Shown here: piece by piece, positions 56,116 to 64,000 of the stretch
How the letters are laid out: every line of letters begins with the position of its first letter
Position numbering within the stretch: the first letter of the stretch is position 1
Assembly (NCBI GenBank): GCA_017934545.1
Contig: JAGBJI010000001.1
Coordinates: forward strand, 186,001 to 250,000
DNA: 64,000 nucleotides
Source: Bacteroidales bacterium
Lineage (GTDB): Bacteria; Bacteroidota; Bacteroidia; Bacteroidales; P3
Direction: 5' to 3'
Made by a program: the position numbers and the translations under genes
Notes under the pieces: generated by a model
The model's database searches: none
Seen by the model: only the letters and a program-made list of their open reading frames with translations
What the model was told of the DNA's origin: nothing

Positions 56116-57816
56116 ATGGCGTTTATTTCAACAAAAAACATTAAAGGGGATATATTCGGCGGAATAACCGCAGGTATAGTGGCACTGCCTTTGGCTTTGG
56201 CTTTCGGAATACAGGCTTTCAGCGGCATGGATTCACCGCAGGCAAGCTCAATAGGAGCAATGGCGGGCTTGACGGGAGCAATAATGCTGGGCTTTTTTGC
56301 TTCGCTTTTCGGCGGTACTCATTCCCAAATATCAGGACCTACGGGTCCGATGACCGTTGTTGCTGCACAGTTGATAGCGGCACAATGGCAGATGAGCAGC
56401 GGCAATCTTTCCGCCGTATTAATCACCATGGCTATGGCAGGATTGTTCTGCGGATTGTTTCAGGTGTTGTTCGGCATTATCCGTATAGGCAAATACATAC
56501 GCTACATTCCCTATCCCGTGCTGTCGGGCTTTATGTCGGGAATAGGAATAATCATCATATTGCAGCAGATATACCCGTTGTTGGGGCTTAAAGCCGGAGG
56601 CGATATGTTGCATTTGCTTGTCAACTTGCCGCAAAGCATAGCCCAGGGCTTTTCTTTGACGGCATTGTTATTGGGATTGGGAACAATATTGATTATAGTT
56701 CTGTTTCCGAAACTTACAACCAAAGTTCCTTCAACCTTGGTTGCCCTGATAGTTATGACCGTTGTTGCAGTTGTTGCGGGCATACCTGAATCTATGACCA
56801 TAGGCAATATACCGTCGTCACTGCCGTTGCCGTTTTTTGCCAAACAAGGGCTGGATTTGACGGGTATAGACTTTGTGCAGGTGTTGTCACATGCAGTTTT
56901 GCCGGGATTGACTCTTGCAGGATTGGGGTCTATTGACACCTTGCTTACAAGCGTTGTGGCTGACAATATCACCAAAACCCATCACAACAGCAACAAAGAG
57001 TTGGTAGGACAGGGTATAGGCAACGCCATGGCGGGATTGTTCTGCGGTTTGCCCGGAGCAGGTGCTACCATGCGTACGGTAGTCAACGTTAAGAGCGGCG
57101 GACGTACACAGTTGAGCGGAATGGTCCACGCTTGTCTGTTGTTGGCAATAGTTTTGGGCTTGGGAGCTTTTGTTAAATATGTTCCTTTGACGGTTTTGGC
57201 AGGAATATTAATCACTGTGGGTTGGGGAATCATAGATTTCAAAGGCTTTAAAGATTTGTTGAAAATACCCAGAGCCGATGCGGTGGTGTTGATAACGGTA
57301 TTGGTTATAACTATCTTCGTGGATTTGCTTACTGCGGTGGCAGTGGGAATGATTATAGCATGCGTACTGTTTATGAAACGTGCGGGCGACTTGGTGGAAG
57401 GGTCTTATTCTTCGCAGGAGATGCAGGCTTTTGACAAGGAATCGCCTTGGCACGACGAAAAAGGGTTGCCCGAGAACATTCTTCACAAGATATACATCCA
57501 GCGTTTGAACGGTCCTATATTTTTCGGCTCCATAACACGTTTCCAACAGGTGATGCACGACATACCGGACAACGTAAAAATAGTCATAATCCGCATGCGG
57601 TTGGTCAATTTTATGGACCAAAGCGGGTTGTATGCCATGGAAACGGCGGTCAAAGACTTGCAGGCAAGAGGCATCAAGGTGTTGATGACCATCATTCAAC
57701 CTCAGCCTATGTATATGTTGACCAAAATGAAGTTTATACCCGAAACTCTGCCAAAGGAAAACACCTTTGAAACCTTTGAACAGTGTACCGAGTATTTAAA
57801 ATCGTTGGATTGGTAA
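56116..57816 (+). CDS. SulP-family anion transporter with STAS domain
   Basis: A 566-aa integral membrane transporter of the SulP/SLC26 family, about 12-14 helices. The substrate is sulfate, bicarbonate or a dicarboxylate; not decided from sequence. Signatures are GGITAGIVALPLALAFGI near the N-terminus, QISGPTGPMTVV and PGAGATMRTVVNVKSGGRT. A cytoplasmic STAS domain (about 450-560) ends it, with PIFFGSITRFQQVMHD and FMDQSGLYAMETAVKDL. A long terminator stem follows. Confidence 0.93.
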   Translation: MAFISTKNIKGDIFGGITAGIVALPLALAFGIQAFSGMDSPQASSIGAMAGLTGAIMLGFFASLFGGTHSQISGPTGPMTVVAAQLIAAQWQMSSGNLSAVLITMAMAGLFCGLFQVLFGIIRIGKYIRYIPYPVLSGFMSGIGIIIILQQIYPLLGLKAGGDMLHLLVNLPQSIAQGFSLTALLLGLGTILIIVLFPKLTTKVPSTLVALIVMTVVAVVAGIPESMTIGNIPSSLPLPFFAKQGLDLTGIDFVQVLSHAVLPGLTLAGLGSIDTLLTSVVADNITKTHHNSNKELVGQGIGNAMAGLFCGLPGAGATMRTVVNVKSGGRTQLSGMVHACLLLAIVLGLGAFVKYVPLTVLAGILITVGWGIIDFKGFKDLLKIPRADAVVLITVLVITIFVDLLTAVAVGMIIACVLFMKRAGDLVEGSYSSQEMQAFDKESPWHDEKGLPENILHKIYIQRLNGPIFFGSITRFQQVMHDIPDNVKIVIIRMRLVNFMDQSGLYAMETAVKDLQARGIKVLMTIIQPQPMYMLTKMKFIPETLPKENTFETFEQCTEYLKSLDW

Positions 57817-57897
57817 AAACTTAAAAGCCGCCTTACAACAATTAAAATAAGGCAAAAAAGACTTCGGTATGGGTTATAAACTCGCCGACCGAAGCAC

Positions 57898-57952
57898 AAA
57901 AGGGTATGAACGGTAATATTGCCCAGGCAAATATTGCCGTTCATACCCTTTT
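57898..57952 (+). terminator. strong stem-loop terminator after the SulP gene
   Basis: A 23-bp nearly perfect stem, 57898-57920 with 57930-57952, one G-T pair, and a T-tail. It also works on the other strand, as AAAA precedes it. Confidence 0.85.
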
Positions 57953-58094
57953 TGTGTCAGTACGGTTTTTGTATTTCAACTTTGTTTTTTGTCCGTTACG
58001 AAAGTTTTATTGAAAAAAGTAAGAAAAAAACGGTTTTATTTCGCAAAAAATGCAATTGTATATATGAACGGAACTTATAAAGCAAAGATTGAAG

Positions 58095-58102
58095 TATATT
58101 TG
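58095..58102 (+). promoter_or_regulatory. -7 box of the ECF sigma operon
   Basis: TATATTTG, 86 bp before the sigma-factor start. No good -33 TTTG is seen, so the operon may use a variant or be read by its own ECF sigma factor. Confidence 0.4.
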
Positions 58103-58187
58103 TAGTGAAATAAAAAAGTAAAGAGGGAAAAAAAGTATGAATCAAAGGTGAGGTAAGTGTATGGAGTAAAGCAACAGTTGCGGTGCA

Positions 58188-58667
58188 ATGTCACAGGAAG
58201 AGTTTAAGTCATTAATCAGAGCGAATAAATCATCAATAGACAAAGTCTGTATGATGTACGGTGACGTAAAAGATTACAAAGATTTACGTCAGGAGATTTG
58301 TTGTGCCTTGTGGGTGGCGTTGCGTAAGAACCCGATGTTTGAAGACGAGCGAAGATTGCGTTCTTGGGTGTTTTCGGTGGCGTTGAACGTAGGCAGGATG
58401 CACTTACGCAAAGAGTATACCAAGAAACATTTTACTTTTCCGTTGACCGATGAGGTTGAAAACTCCGTGGCAACGCAGGACAGTGACGTTCAGTTGTTCA
58501 ATTCGGTGATGGAGTTTTTGTCGGACAGGGAAAGAGTGTTGCTGATGTTTAAGCTGGAAGAGTTAACGGACTTGGAGATAGCCCAAAACCTGAACATAAA
58601 AGAAAGCAAAGTACAAAAAGAGTGGAGAGAATTAGTAAAGAAAATAAAAAAGCAATTTAAAAAATGA
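58188..58667 (+). CDS. ECF-type RNA polymerase sigma factor
   Basis: A 159-aa sigma factor with only regions 2 and 4. Region 2 is seen in DLRQEICCALWVALRK and RLRSWVFSVALNVGRMHLRK. Region 4 is in FLSDRERVLLMFKLEELTDLEIAQNLNI and continues to the C-terminus. ATG at 58188 fits the promoter box upstream. Its last 4 bases overlap the next gene, so the two are coupled. The following gene lacks a membrane helix, so this is not the classical membrane anti-sigma arrangement. Confidence 0.88.
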   Translation: MSQEEFKSLIRANKSSIDKVCMMYGDVKDYKDLRQEICCALWVALRKNPMFEDERRLRSWVFSVALNVGRMHLRKEYTKKHFTFPLTDEVENSVATQDSDVQLFNSVMEFLSDRERVLLMFKLEELTDLEIAQNLNIKESKVQKEWRELVKKIKKQFKK

Positions 58668-58939
58668 TGCAAAATAAAAACTATACGGATGATTCCGCAT
58701 TAAACGGTGACAAACAGGAGCAACCGACGGACAGGGTGTTGCAGGAATTGAATTTTGAGGAAGATTTCAAACGTTTGAAAAACGTTTGGAACAAACAAAA
58801 TGCAATTCCTGCAGATATCCTTGCCGATACAGATGCAAGCTTGGAAACTCCGCAGGTATTTTGTTATGAATACCGTCATACAGATACCGATACATTGCCA
58901 TTTGAAATGCAGATACAAGGAGAATATATAAACATTTAA
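58664..58939 (+). CDS. small acidic protein coupled to the sigma factor
   Basis: A 91-aa acidic, soluble protein with no signal or membrane helix. It overlaps the sigma gene by 4 bp (ATGATG), a usual sign of paired expression. Landmarks are LQELNFEEDFKRLKNVWNKQ (helical, about 26-45) and a QVFCYEYRHTDTDTLPFEMQ tail. I do not recognise it; it could be a cytoplasmic anti-sigma or a regulatory partner. It ends 32 bp before the secreted-protein gene. Confidence 0.65.
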   Translation: MMQNKNYTDDSALNGDKQEQPTDRVLQELNFEEDFKRLKNVWNKQNAIPADILADTDASLETPQVFCYEYRHTDTDTLPFEMQIQGEYINI

Positions 58940-58971
58940 TTCAATCAAAATTTAATTAAAAATTTATTAAA

Positions 58972-59484
58972 ATGAAAAAATTAAGTTTAACGATTGCAAC
59001 ATTTGCAATCATTGGAATGATTGGCACAACATTCAGTGCCTGCAATGACGAACAAGATGTATTAGACGACAAAGTAATTTCTACAAAAGTCGCAGGACCA
59101 GAGCAAGACGGACCGTATGATATGGGAAAAATGTATGCCACAGGATGTACTTCTGAAACTTGTACAGACGAAGATCGTACTGATATGCATTGTCACTACA
59201 ATGAACGAGGAAATTGTTTCAGACCAGTGGTAATTTCCAGTACACAATCGGAGTTGTTAGTTGCTCTAAATAGTGCTGTTGATAGTGGGTATATTGCAAG
59301 ATTTGTCACTGATAACTTCTCTGATTTAGGCAATTGTTTTGATACAATTCTATTAAGAGAGGTAGAATTAGGTAATATTACAGTTACTTATCGAAATAGC
59401 AGAGTCGAAAATAAGTATTATTATATTTTCGCTGAAGTATCAACAGATTCTGTAGAAACAGTATATCCATTCATACAAAGGTAA
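58972..59484 (+). CDS. small cysteine-rich lipoprotein
   Basis: A 170-aa predicted lipoprotein: signal MKKLSLTIATFAIIGMIGTTFSAC, with the lipidated cysteine at 24. A cysteine/histidine cluster follows at about 59-82 (GCTSETCTDEDRTDMHCHYN then C), which could bind metal or form disulfides. The rest is a strand-rich 85-residue domain. I do not recognise the family. It lies in the ECF sigma operon. A stem-loop at 59491-59520 follows. Confidence 0.7.
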   Translation: MKKLSLTIATFAIIGMIGTTFSACNDEQDVLDDKVISTKVAGPEQDGPYDMGKMYATGCTSETCTDEDRTDMHCHYNERGNCFRPVVISSTQSELLVALNSAVDSGYIARFVTDNFSDLGNCFDTILLREVELGNITVTYRNSRVENKYYYIFAEVSTDSVETVYPFIQR

Positions 59485-59490
59485 AATAAT

Positions 59491-59520
59491 ATAGGAAGTA
59501 GGGGGATACCTACTTCCTAT
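59491..59520 (+). terminator. stem-loop between two lipoprotein genes
   Basis: ATAGGAAGTAGG (59491-59502) pairs exactly with CCTACTTCCTAT (59509-59520), loop GGGATA. There is no U-run, so it may reduce rather than stop readthrough into the next gene, whose start is 21 bp later. Confidence 0.5.
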
Positions 59521-59540
59521 TGCTTAATCCTATAATGCTA

Positions 59541-60641
59541 ATGAAAAGAATAGTATTGTTATTATATATTACTGGTATTTTCTATGCTTGTTCCTCTCAA
59601 GATACGAAATCATATCATATTGTTAATGAAATTGAGATACCGTATGCCAGAAGGTCAGGGCAATTTATTTGTAATGATTCGTTATTTCTGTTCAATGCAG
59701 AGCCAGTTTCCCATAAAATTATAAATATCTATGACTGTAACGGAGTAAAGGTGAAAGATATTTCGTTAAAAGGTTTGCAGTATTTGGAATATACAAATAG
59801 CATAGAGATAATTAATTTTGATTCGGTGTTTATTTACATAGGTACCCCGTGTCAATATTATTATTTAATAGACAGTGATGGTAATATTATCAACCAAAGA
59901 GCAATTCCAAGAGAGATAAAAAACGATTCATTGAGAGTTTCTTTGGATGCAGCAATCAGTAACTATTACAAAGGCAGTATTTATTTCAAACGGACAGTCT
60001 ATCCAATTGCAAAAGAAATGGGTAGCGGCCGGGCAAGAGTAAGGTCAAATGCATATGAAAGAGTATCACCTGCATATTATAAACTTTGTGTCAATGATTC
60101 TTCAGAATTACAAGGCTACGGTGAGAATTCATTTGAAAATATTTACCCTAACGATTCGCTTTACAGGGAAAGCGGAAAGAAGTATGTTTGTAACGGATAT
60201 TTATTCTTTATAACGGACATATATAAAATATTAGTGTTTGATTTGAACGTCAATAAACTTGTTTCAGTAATCAATCTACAAAGTTCATTTGCCAATGAAA
60301 CGCCGAATAAAGATATTATAGTGACAGAGAATAATTACGAAACAATACTGGACAACCGCCCTATAATTAAAGACAGAGGTATTGTTAGCGGAATAAGTTA
60401 CGACGCACAAACCAAACAATATTACATTCTTTTGTCATTGCTTAATAATCCGAAAAGCAAATATTTTATTGTGCAGACTTTTGATAAAGATTTTAATTTT
60501 CTGCGGGAGATAAAAATAAATGAAAAAGGTGAGGCGAGGGATATTTGTTGTTTTGACGGAAAAATCATTGTTAAATGTTTTAAACAAAATGAAAAAAACA
60601 ATAAGAGTATTGTGTATAAGTTGTATTCTGTTGATTTTTAG
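59541..60641 (+). CDS. propeller-type lipoprotein (DUF4221/6-bladed-like)
   Basis: A 366-aa predicted lipoprotein. The start at 59541 gives MKRIVLLLYITGIFYAC with the lipid cysteine at 17; TTG at 59520 and ATG at 59535 are alternatives. The mature part is strand-rich, with about 45-residue repeats such as FICNDSLFLFNAEPVSHKIINIYD and GYLFFITDIYKILVFDLN. That fits the 6-bladed propeller/DUF4221 type of Bacteroidetes operons with small lipoproteins. Its 3' end overlaps the next gene by 53 bp. Confidence 0.75.
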   Translation: MKRIVLLLYITGIFYACSSQDTKSYHIVNEIEIPYARRSGQFICNDSLFLFNAEPVSHKIINIYDCNGVKVKDISLKGLQYLEYTNSIEIINFDSVFIYIGTPCQYYYLIDSDGNIINQRAIPREIKNDSLRVSLDAAISNYYKGSIYFKRTVYPIAKEMGSGRARVRSNAYERVSPAYYKLCVNDSSELQGYGENSFENIYPNDSLYRESGKKYVCNGYLFFITDIYKILVFDLNVNKLVSVINLQSSFANETPNKDIIVTENNYETILDNRPIIKDRGIVSGISYDAQTKQYYILLSLLNNPKSKYFIVQTFDKDFNFLREIKINEKGEARDICCFDGKIIVKCFKQNEKNNKSIVYKLYSVDF

Positions 60642-61068
60642 TTTCAACAGTTGCTCGGTCAAAAAGAAAACGCAGAACGATACAATTATGTATTGTATTC
60701 ACAAGAATTTCAAGTCGGTTGATTTTAATAAACAGTGCCTTGTGTTTATTATAGGTGAGCAAGGTTGTATCAATTGCAACAGAGAATTGTCTAATCTTGC
60801 CAAGCAATTTGTGGATAATGACGGTGTGTATTATATAATCAACGCAACGGGAAATTTAGTGGATATTTCGCCGTATTGGGAAGCAAAAGGGCAGGAGAGG
60901 ATAAGCATGGATACATTGCAGTATCTGAATAAAAATAATTTAAAGTATTCATACGCTGTCTTTATTTCGGAAAACAAGATTGACACAGTGCTGGAAGCCA
61001 AAGCCGAAACGTTGCTTTTAGATAAAGAATATATAAAACAAAAAATACTTAATACAAAAACAAAATGA
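60589..61068 (+). CDS. thioredoxin-like lipoprotein
   Basis: A 159-aa predicted lipoprotein. The start at 60589 gives MKKTIRVLCISCILLIFSFNSC; an in-frame ATG at 60520 would remove the signal position. The mature part has a thioredoxin-like layout: strand LVFIIGEQ, then GCINCNRELSNLAKQF, where CINC is a CxxC redox pair. The cis-proline side is not clear. It overlaps the propeller gene by 53 bp, so the two are coupled. A thiol-redox role on the periplasmic side is inferred. Confidence 0.7.
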   Translation: MKKTIRVLCISCILLIFSFNSCSVKKKTQNDTIMYCIHKNFKSVDFNKQCLVFIIGEQGCINCNRELSNLAKQFVDNDGVYYIINATGNLVDISPYWEAKGQERISMDTLQYLNKNNLKYSYAVFISENKIDTVLEAKAETLLLDKEYIKQKILNTKTK

Positions 61069-61202
61069 TAAGTATATAACATATAAAAATGTTATGATGG
61101 ATTAAAACATGTTAACGGAGTGTTTGTATGCTATAATGAAGATGTTAGACAAGCAAGATGAATGATACCTGTAAAGATTGCAGATTAAAAAACTTTAAAA
61201 CC

Positions 61203-61239
61203 AAAGCCGGCGGATTAAAAAAGAAAATCCGTCGGCTTT
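61203..61239. terminator. bidirectional terminator
   Basis: AAAGCCGGCGGATT (61203-61216) pairs with 61226-61239 with one G-T pair and an A-rich loop. It separates the convergent thioredoxin-like gene and the phosphohexomutase gene. Confidence 0.75.
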
Positions 61240-61266
61240 ATGTTTGAAAATATATGAGTTGAGGTC

Positions 61267-63003
61267 TTATTCCAATGACAGTTCTTTTTTGATTTGTTCT
61301 ATTTTGTCAAGGGATTTTTGTTGCAAGGCGTTGAAATCGTCGCCGTAGTCAAACGCCGTCCTTACGCCGAAATAGAATTTAATCTTCGGTTCAGTACCTG
61401 ACGGACGCACGGAAATCTTGCTGCCGTCTTTTAAATACCACTGCAAAACATTGGATTTAGGAAGCAAAAGTTTTTCTTCTTTTTGTGCGGTTATATCTTT
61501 TGATATTCCCGTTTCGTAATCGTTGATTTTAACAACCTTTTGCCCAATTATTGTTTTCGGAGGGTTGTTTCTGAACGCCGTCATCATGTTTTCTATTTCT
61601 TCTGCACCCGTTTTTCCTTTGCGGACAATGGAAAGAAGACTTTCTTGGTAATATCCGTAGCGGTGATATATATCCAAAAGTATTTCGTACAGATTGCGTC
61701 CTTGTTGTTTAGCCCATGCAGCCATTTCAGCCAAAAGACAGCAGGTGGCAACCGCATCTTTGTCCCTTACGGTATCGTTCGGCATATAGCCGTAACTCTC
61801 TTCGCCGCCGCCTATGTATTTTTCTTTGCCCTCAAGTTCCAATACTTTTGCCGCAATCCACTTAAAGCCCGTAAGCACATCGTAACATTTGACGTTGAAA
61901 CTATCGGCTATAATTTTTATAAGCTCGCTTGTCACTATTGTTTTTATTACGTATTCTTTTCCTTTCAGACGCAAAAGTTCTTTGTTGCGTAAAAGAATGT
62001 AGTAAGTGAGAAGCGTTGCCGTTTGATTGCCGTTCAACAGGTGCATGTTGCCCTCGTTATCCCTTACGCACAGCGCTTCGCGGTCGGCATCGGGGTCTGT
62101 AGCCAAGACTATGTCGGCATTGTGCTTGTCGGCAGTCTTTAAAACCAAATCCAATGCAACCCTTTCTTCAGGGTTGGGCGAAAGACAGGTAGGGAAGTTG
62201 CCGTCGGGAACGGACTGTTCGCTTTGGCATACAATATTATTAAATCCCCATCTTCTCAATGCTTTTGGTACTATGTTGTAACCCGTTCCGTGCAACGGCG
62301 TATAGGCAATGCAGATGTTTTTGAATTGGTCTAAATGTGCCGTTGCCAAAGAAAGCGAATCCGTTTTCTGAAGATAGACCTCGTCAAAATCCTCTTCAAT
62401 AACGGTTATGTTAGTCATATCCTGTTGGATTTTGACTTGTGAAAAGTCGGTTATGGCATTAACACGGTCAATTACGTTTTTATCGTGCGGAGGCACTAAT
62501 TGACCGCCGTCGTTCCAATAGGCTTTGTAACCGTTGTACTCTTTGGGGTTGTGGGAAGCGGTAATCATAACTCCCGCATCGCACTTCAATTCCCTGACTG
62601 CAAAAGAAAGCAACGGCGTAGGGTGAATGTCTTTGAATATATAGACTTTTATGCCGTTGGCAGCAAAGACTTTAGCGGCTATAAGTGCGAATTCTTTGCT
62701 GTTGTTGCGTGAATCGAACGATATTGCAACCTTTATTTCCTGTTTGCCTTTGTTGCATTGCAATATGTAATCCGCAAATCCCTGTGTGGATTGGCTCACC
62801 ACCACGGTGTTCATTCTGTTTGAACCTATGCCCATCACACCTCTTAATCCGCCTGTGCCGAAAGAAAGTTTTTTGTAAAACGCATCGTTGAATTCGCTTA
62901 CGTTTTCTTTCTGCATCTTTATTATTCCGTCCTTGATGTCCTGCGGAACGGTGCTGTTTAACCACGCATTTGCATTTTGCAATGCAGTATTGTCTAATTC
63001 CAT
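61267..63003 (-). CDS. phosphoglucomutase/phosphomannomutase family enzyme
   Basis: A 578-aa alpha-D-phosphohexomutase that moves phosphate between C1 and C6 of a sugar. All four motifs are present: the phosphoserine loop TASHNP (148-153), the metal loop DPDADRE (303-309), the sugar-binding GGEESYGY and the phosphate-binding RPSGTEPK near the end. The length fits the long bacterial PgcA-like group. Phosphoglucomutase is the most likely main activity. It lies 9 bp after the Sel1-repeat gene, an operon. Confidence 0.93.
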   Translation of the reverse strand: MELDNTALQNANAWLNSTVPQDIKDGIIKMQKENVSEFNDAFYKKLSFGTGGLRGVMGIGSNRMNTVVVSQSTQGFADYILQCNKGKQEIKVAISFDSRNNSKEFALIAAKVFAANGIKVYIFKDIHPTPLLSFAVRELKCDAGVMITASHNPKEYNGYKAYWNDGGQLVPPHDKNVIDRVNAITDFSQVKIQQDMTNITVIEEDFDEVYLQKTDSLSLATAHLDQFKNICIAYTPLHGTGYNIVPKALRRWGFNNIVCQSEQSVPDGNFPTCLSPNPEERVALDLVLKTADKHNADIVLATDPDADREALCVRDNEGNMHLLNGNQTATLLTYYILLRNKELLRLKGKEYVIKTIVTSELIKIIADSFNVKCYDVLTGFKWIAAKVLELEGKEKYIGGGEESYGYMPNDTVRDKDAVATCCLLAEMAAWAKQQGRNLYEILLDIYHRYGYYQESLLSIVRKGKTGAEEIENMMTAFRNNPPKTIIGQKVVKINDYETGISKDITAQKEEKLLLPKSNVLQWYLKDGSKISVRPSGTEPKIKFYFGVRTAFDYGDDFNALQQKSLDKIEQIKKELSLE

Positions 63004-63012
63004 ATCTTTAAT

Positions 63013-64000
63013 CTATCGTTTTGATTTCTTTAAACGTATCGCTTCCAATTGGGCTAAATATTTTATGGCTTCTATGTTGCCCAATTCGGCTGCCTTTTTG
63101 TAGCATTCCAATGCCTCCTTGCTGTCTTGTTTTAAGTTTATACCGTAGTCATACTCCTTTGCCAAGATAAGCCATGACTCCGCACGGGTGATGTTTTTCA
63201 ATCCTATGTCGGTAAATCCGCTTATGTCATGGTTTTTGTTGTACATGTTGATAGCCGTTATCTCTTTTGCCAAAGAAAGATTCTGCTCGGAGGCAAGGTT
63301 GTAATATTCTGCGGCTTTGGCTTTGTCCTGCGTTACGCCCAAACCCTTGTCCAACATCTCGGCATAGGTAAACTGTGCCATCGGGTCGCCTGTTTGCAAA
63401 GGCGGTTCCAACAACTGCAAGGCTCTTTGGTAATCCGGTTTCACGCTTTTGTTGCACGACAATATGTAAGCCAGACATGCCATTGACGGAGTGTCGTTCT
63501 GTGCCGCTGCTTTCTCATACCAATAAGCCGCTTCCTGCATATTGGCTTCTACGGGGTCGCCTTCCAAATACATGTCGCCCAAACGCCGCATTGCATAGTT
63601 TTCCCCTCTTTCCGCACACACGCGGTACCACACCATAGCACGCGGAAGACTTTTTACAGTGCCTTGTCCTTGGTCAAACATCATAGCTGTTTTCAGTTGC
63701 GACGCCTCATTGCCGCGTTCGGCCGCTTTAAGATAATAGTTGAATGCGTTGGTATTGTTCTGCGTTACGCCCAAACCGTTTTCATACATGTAAGCCGTCT
63801 TGTGCATGCTCTGAACGTTGCCTTTGTCAGCCGCCTGCTTGTACCAAATAAACGCATCCTTGTACGATTGCAACATTCCTATACCGCTGTAATATTGGTT
63901 GGCCAGCTCGTACATGCTTCTCACGTTACCGCTTTTGGCTTTTTGCAACAGTCCCTGTGAATATGCTCCCGCACAGGTAAGAAAACAGATAAGTATAAAA
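63013..64000 (-). CDS. Sel1-repeat exported protein (5' end beyond the window)
   Basis: The reading frame stays open from 63948 to the edge, so the gene is cut. The residues read past the TTG at 63948 end in LICFLTCAGAYSQG, a signal-peptide-like stretch, so the true start lies beyond 64000. The visible part has about eight Sel1-type repeats of about 36 residues (AKSGNVRSMYELANQYYSG, ADKGNVQSMHKTAYMYENG, AERGNEASQLKTAMMFDQG, ...). It is probably a periplasmic or surface scaffold. It lies 9 bp before the phosphohexomutase gene. Confidence 0.85.
   Translation of the reverse strand, partial: FILICFLTCAGAYSQGLLQKAKSGNVRSMYELANQYYSGIGMLQSYKDAFIWYKQAADKGNVQSMHKTAYMYENGLGVTQNNTNAFNYYLKAAERGNEASQLKTAMMFDQGQGTVKSLPRAMVWYRVCAERGENYAMRRLGDMYLEGDPVEANMQEAAYWYEKAAAQNDTPSMACLAYILSCNKSVKPDYQRALQLLEPPLQTGDPMAQFTYAEMLDKGLGVTQDKAKAAEYYNLASEQNLSLAKEITAINMYNKNHDISGFTDIGLKNITRAESWLILAKEYDYGINLKQDSKEALECYKKAAELGNIEAIKYLAQLEAIRLKKSKR

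Overview
The window looks like a chromosomal segment of an anaerobic member of the Bacteroidetes, most likely Bacteroidales. Three things point there. Promoters repeatedly show the Bacteroidetes -7 box TAnnTTTG, often with TTG or TTTG 18-20 bp upstream. Secreted proteins carry type IX secretion (T9SS) C-terminal sorting domains, and there is a TonB-dependent receptor, a GH92 glycosidase, DUF4837 and DUF3467 proteins. The tmRNA tag reads GENTYALAA. Metabolism fits a succinate/propionate fermenter: a fumarate reductase/succinate dehydrogenase operon plus methylmalonyl-CoA epimerase and a Na+-pumping methylmalonyl-CoA decarboxylase.

Layout. 0-6.7 kb is an AT-rich accessory region: two DUF4143-type AAA ATPases flank an AbiEii-type nucleotidyltransferase operon (unknown 95-aa protein, DUF6922-like protein, AbiEii). 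A T9SS leucine-rich-repeat protein, an unknown 208-aa protein and a structured non-coding region follow. 6.7-16.3 kb is housekeeping: typA, alaS, a 41-aa lipoprotein, nth, a membrane-anchored EEP phosphatase, a lipoprotein, yggS, tmRNA and sodB. 16.5-22.2 kb holds a DUF4837 lipoprotein and the mce-mmdA-oadG-like-biotin carrier-mmdB operon. 22.4-24.8 kb has tRNA-Asn, a PAP2 phosphatase, obg and adk. 25.6-27.9 kb has two AT-rich secreted proteins. 28.2-31.8 kb is the fumarate reductase operon. 32.5-40.5 kb has a Sua5/YciO-like protein, a TPR protein, a GH92 glycosidase, a stand-alone HsdR_N nuclease domain and a TonB-dependent receptor. 41.2-54.7 kb is the classic tRNA x4-tuf-tRNA-Trp-secE-nusG-rplKAJL-rpoBC block. 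54.8-64 kb holds DUF3467, a secreted protein, a SulP transporter, an ECF sigma operon with two lipoproteins and a small secreted protein, a phosphohexomutase and a Sel1-repeat protein cut by the window end.

The most unusual signal is not a gene. Seven intergenic regions (about 6.4, 11.45, 15.05, 25.15, 32.25, 40.8 and 55.2 kb) each carry a short array with a strict 21-22 bp period. Within an array the core motif is kept, direct or inverted. Between arrays the core usually differs, but the register, the alternating T/A tracts and, in several, a TTCAGAA-like boundary unit are shared. Three of them use the same three-core set, and the 11.45 kb array is the inverted copy of the 25.15 kb array. 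The second unusual signal is a roughly 250-nt minus-strand region at 5.8-6.06 kb with several long complementary segments, including mutually exclusive and pseudoknot-forming pairings, next to a plausible promoter.

All calls rest on reading the sequence and remembered family features; no database search or folding program was run.
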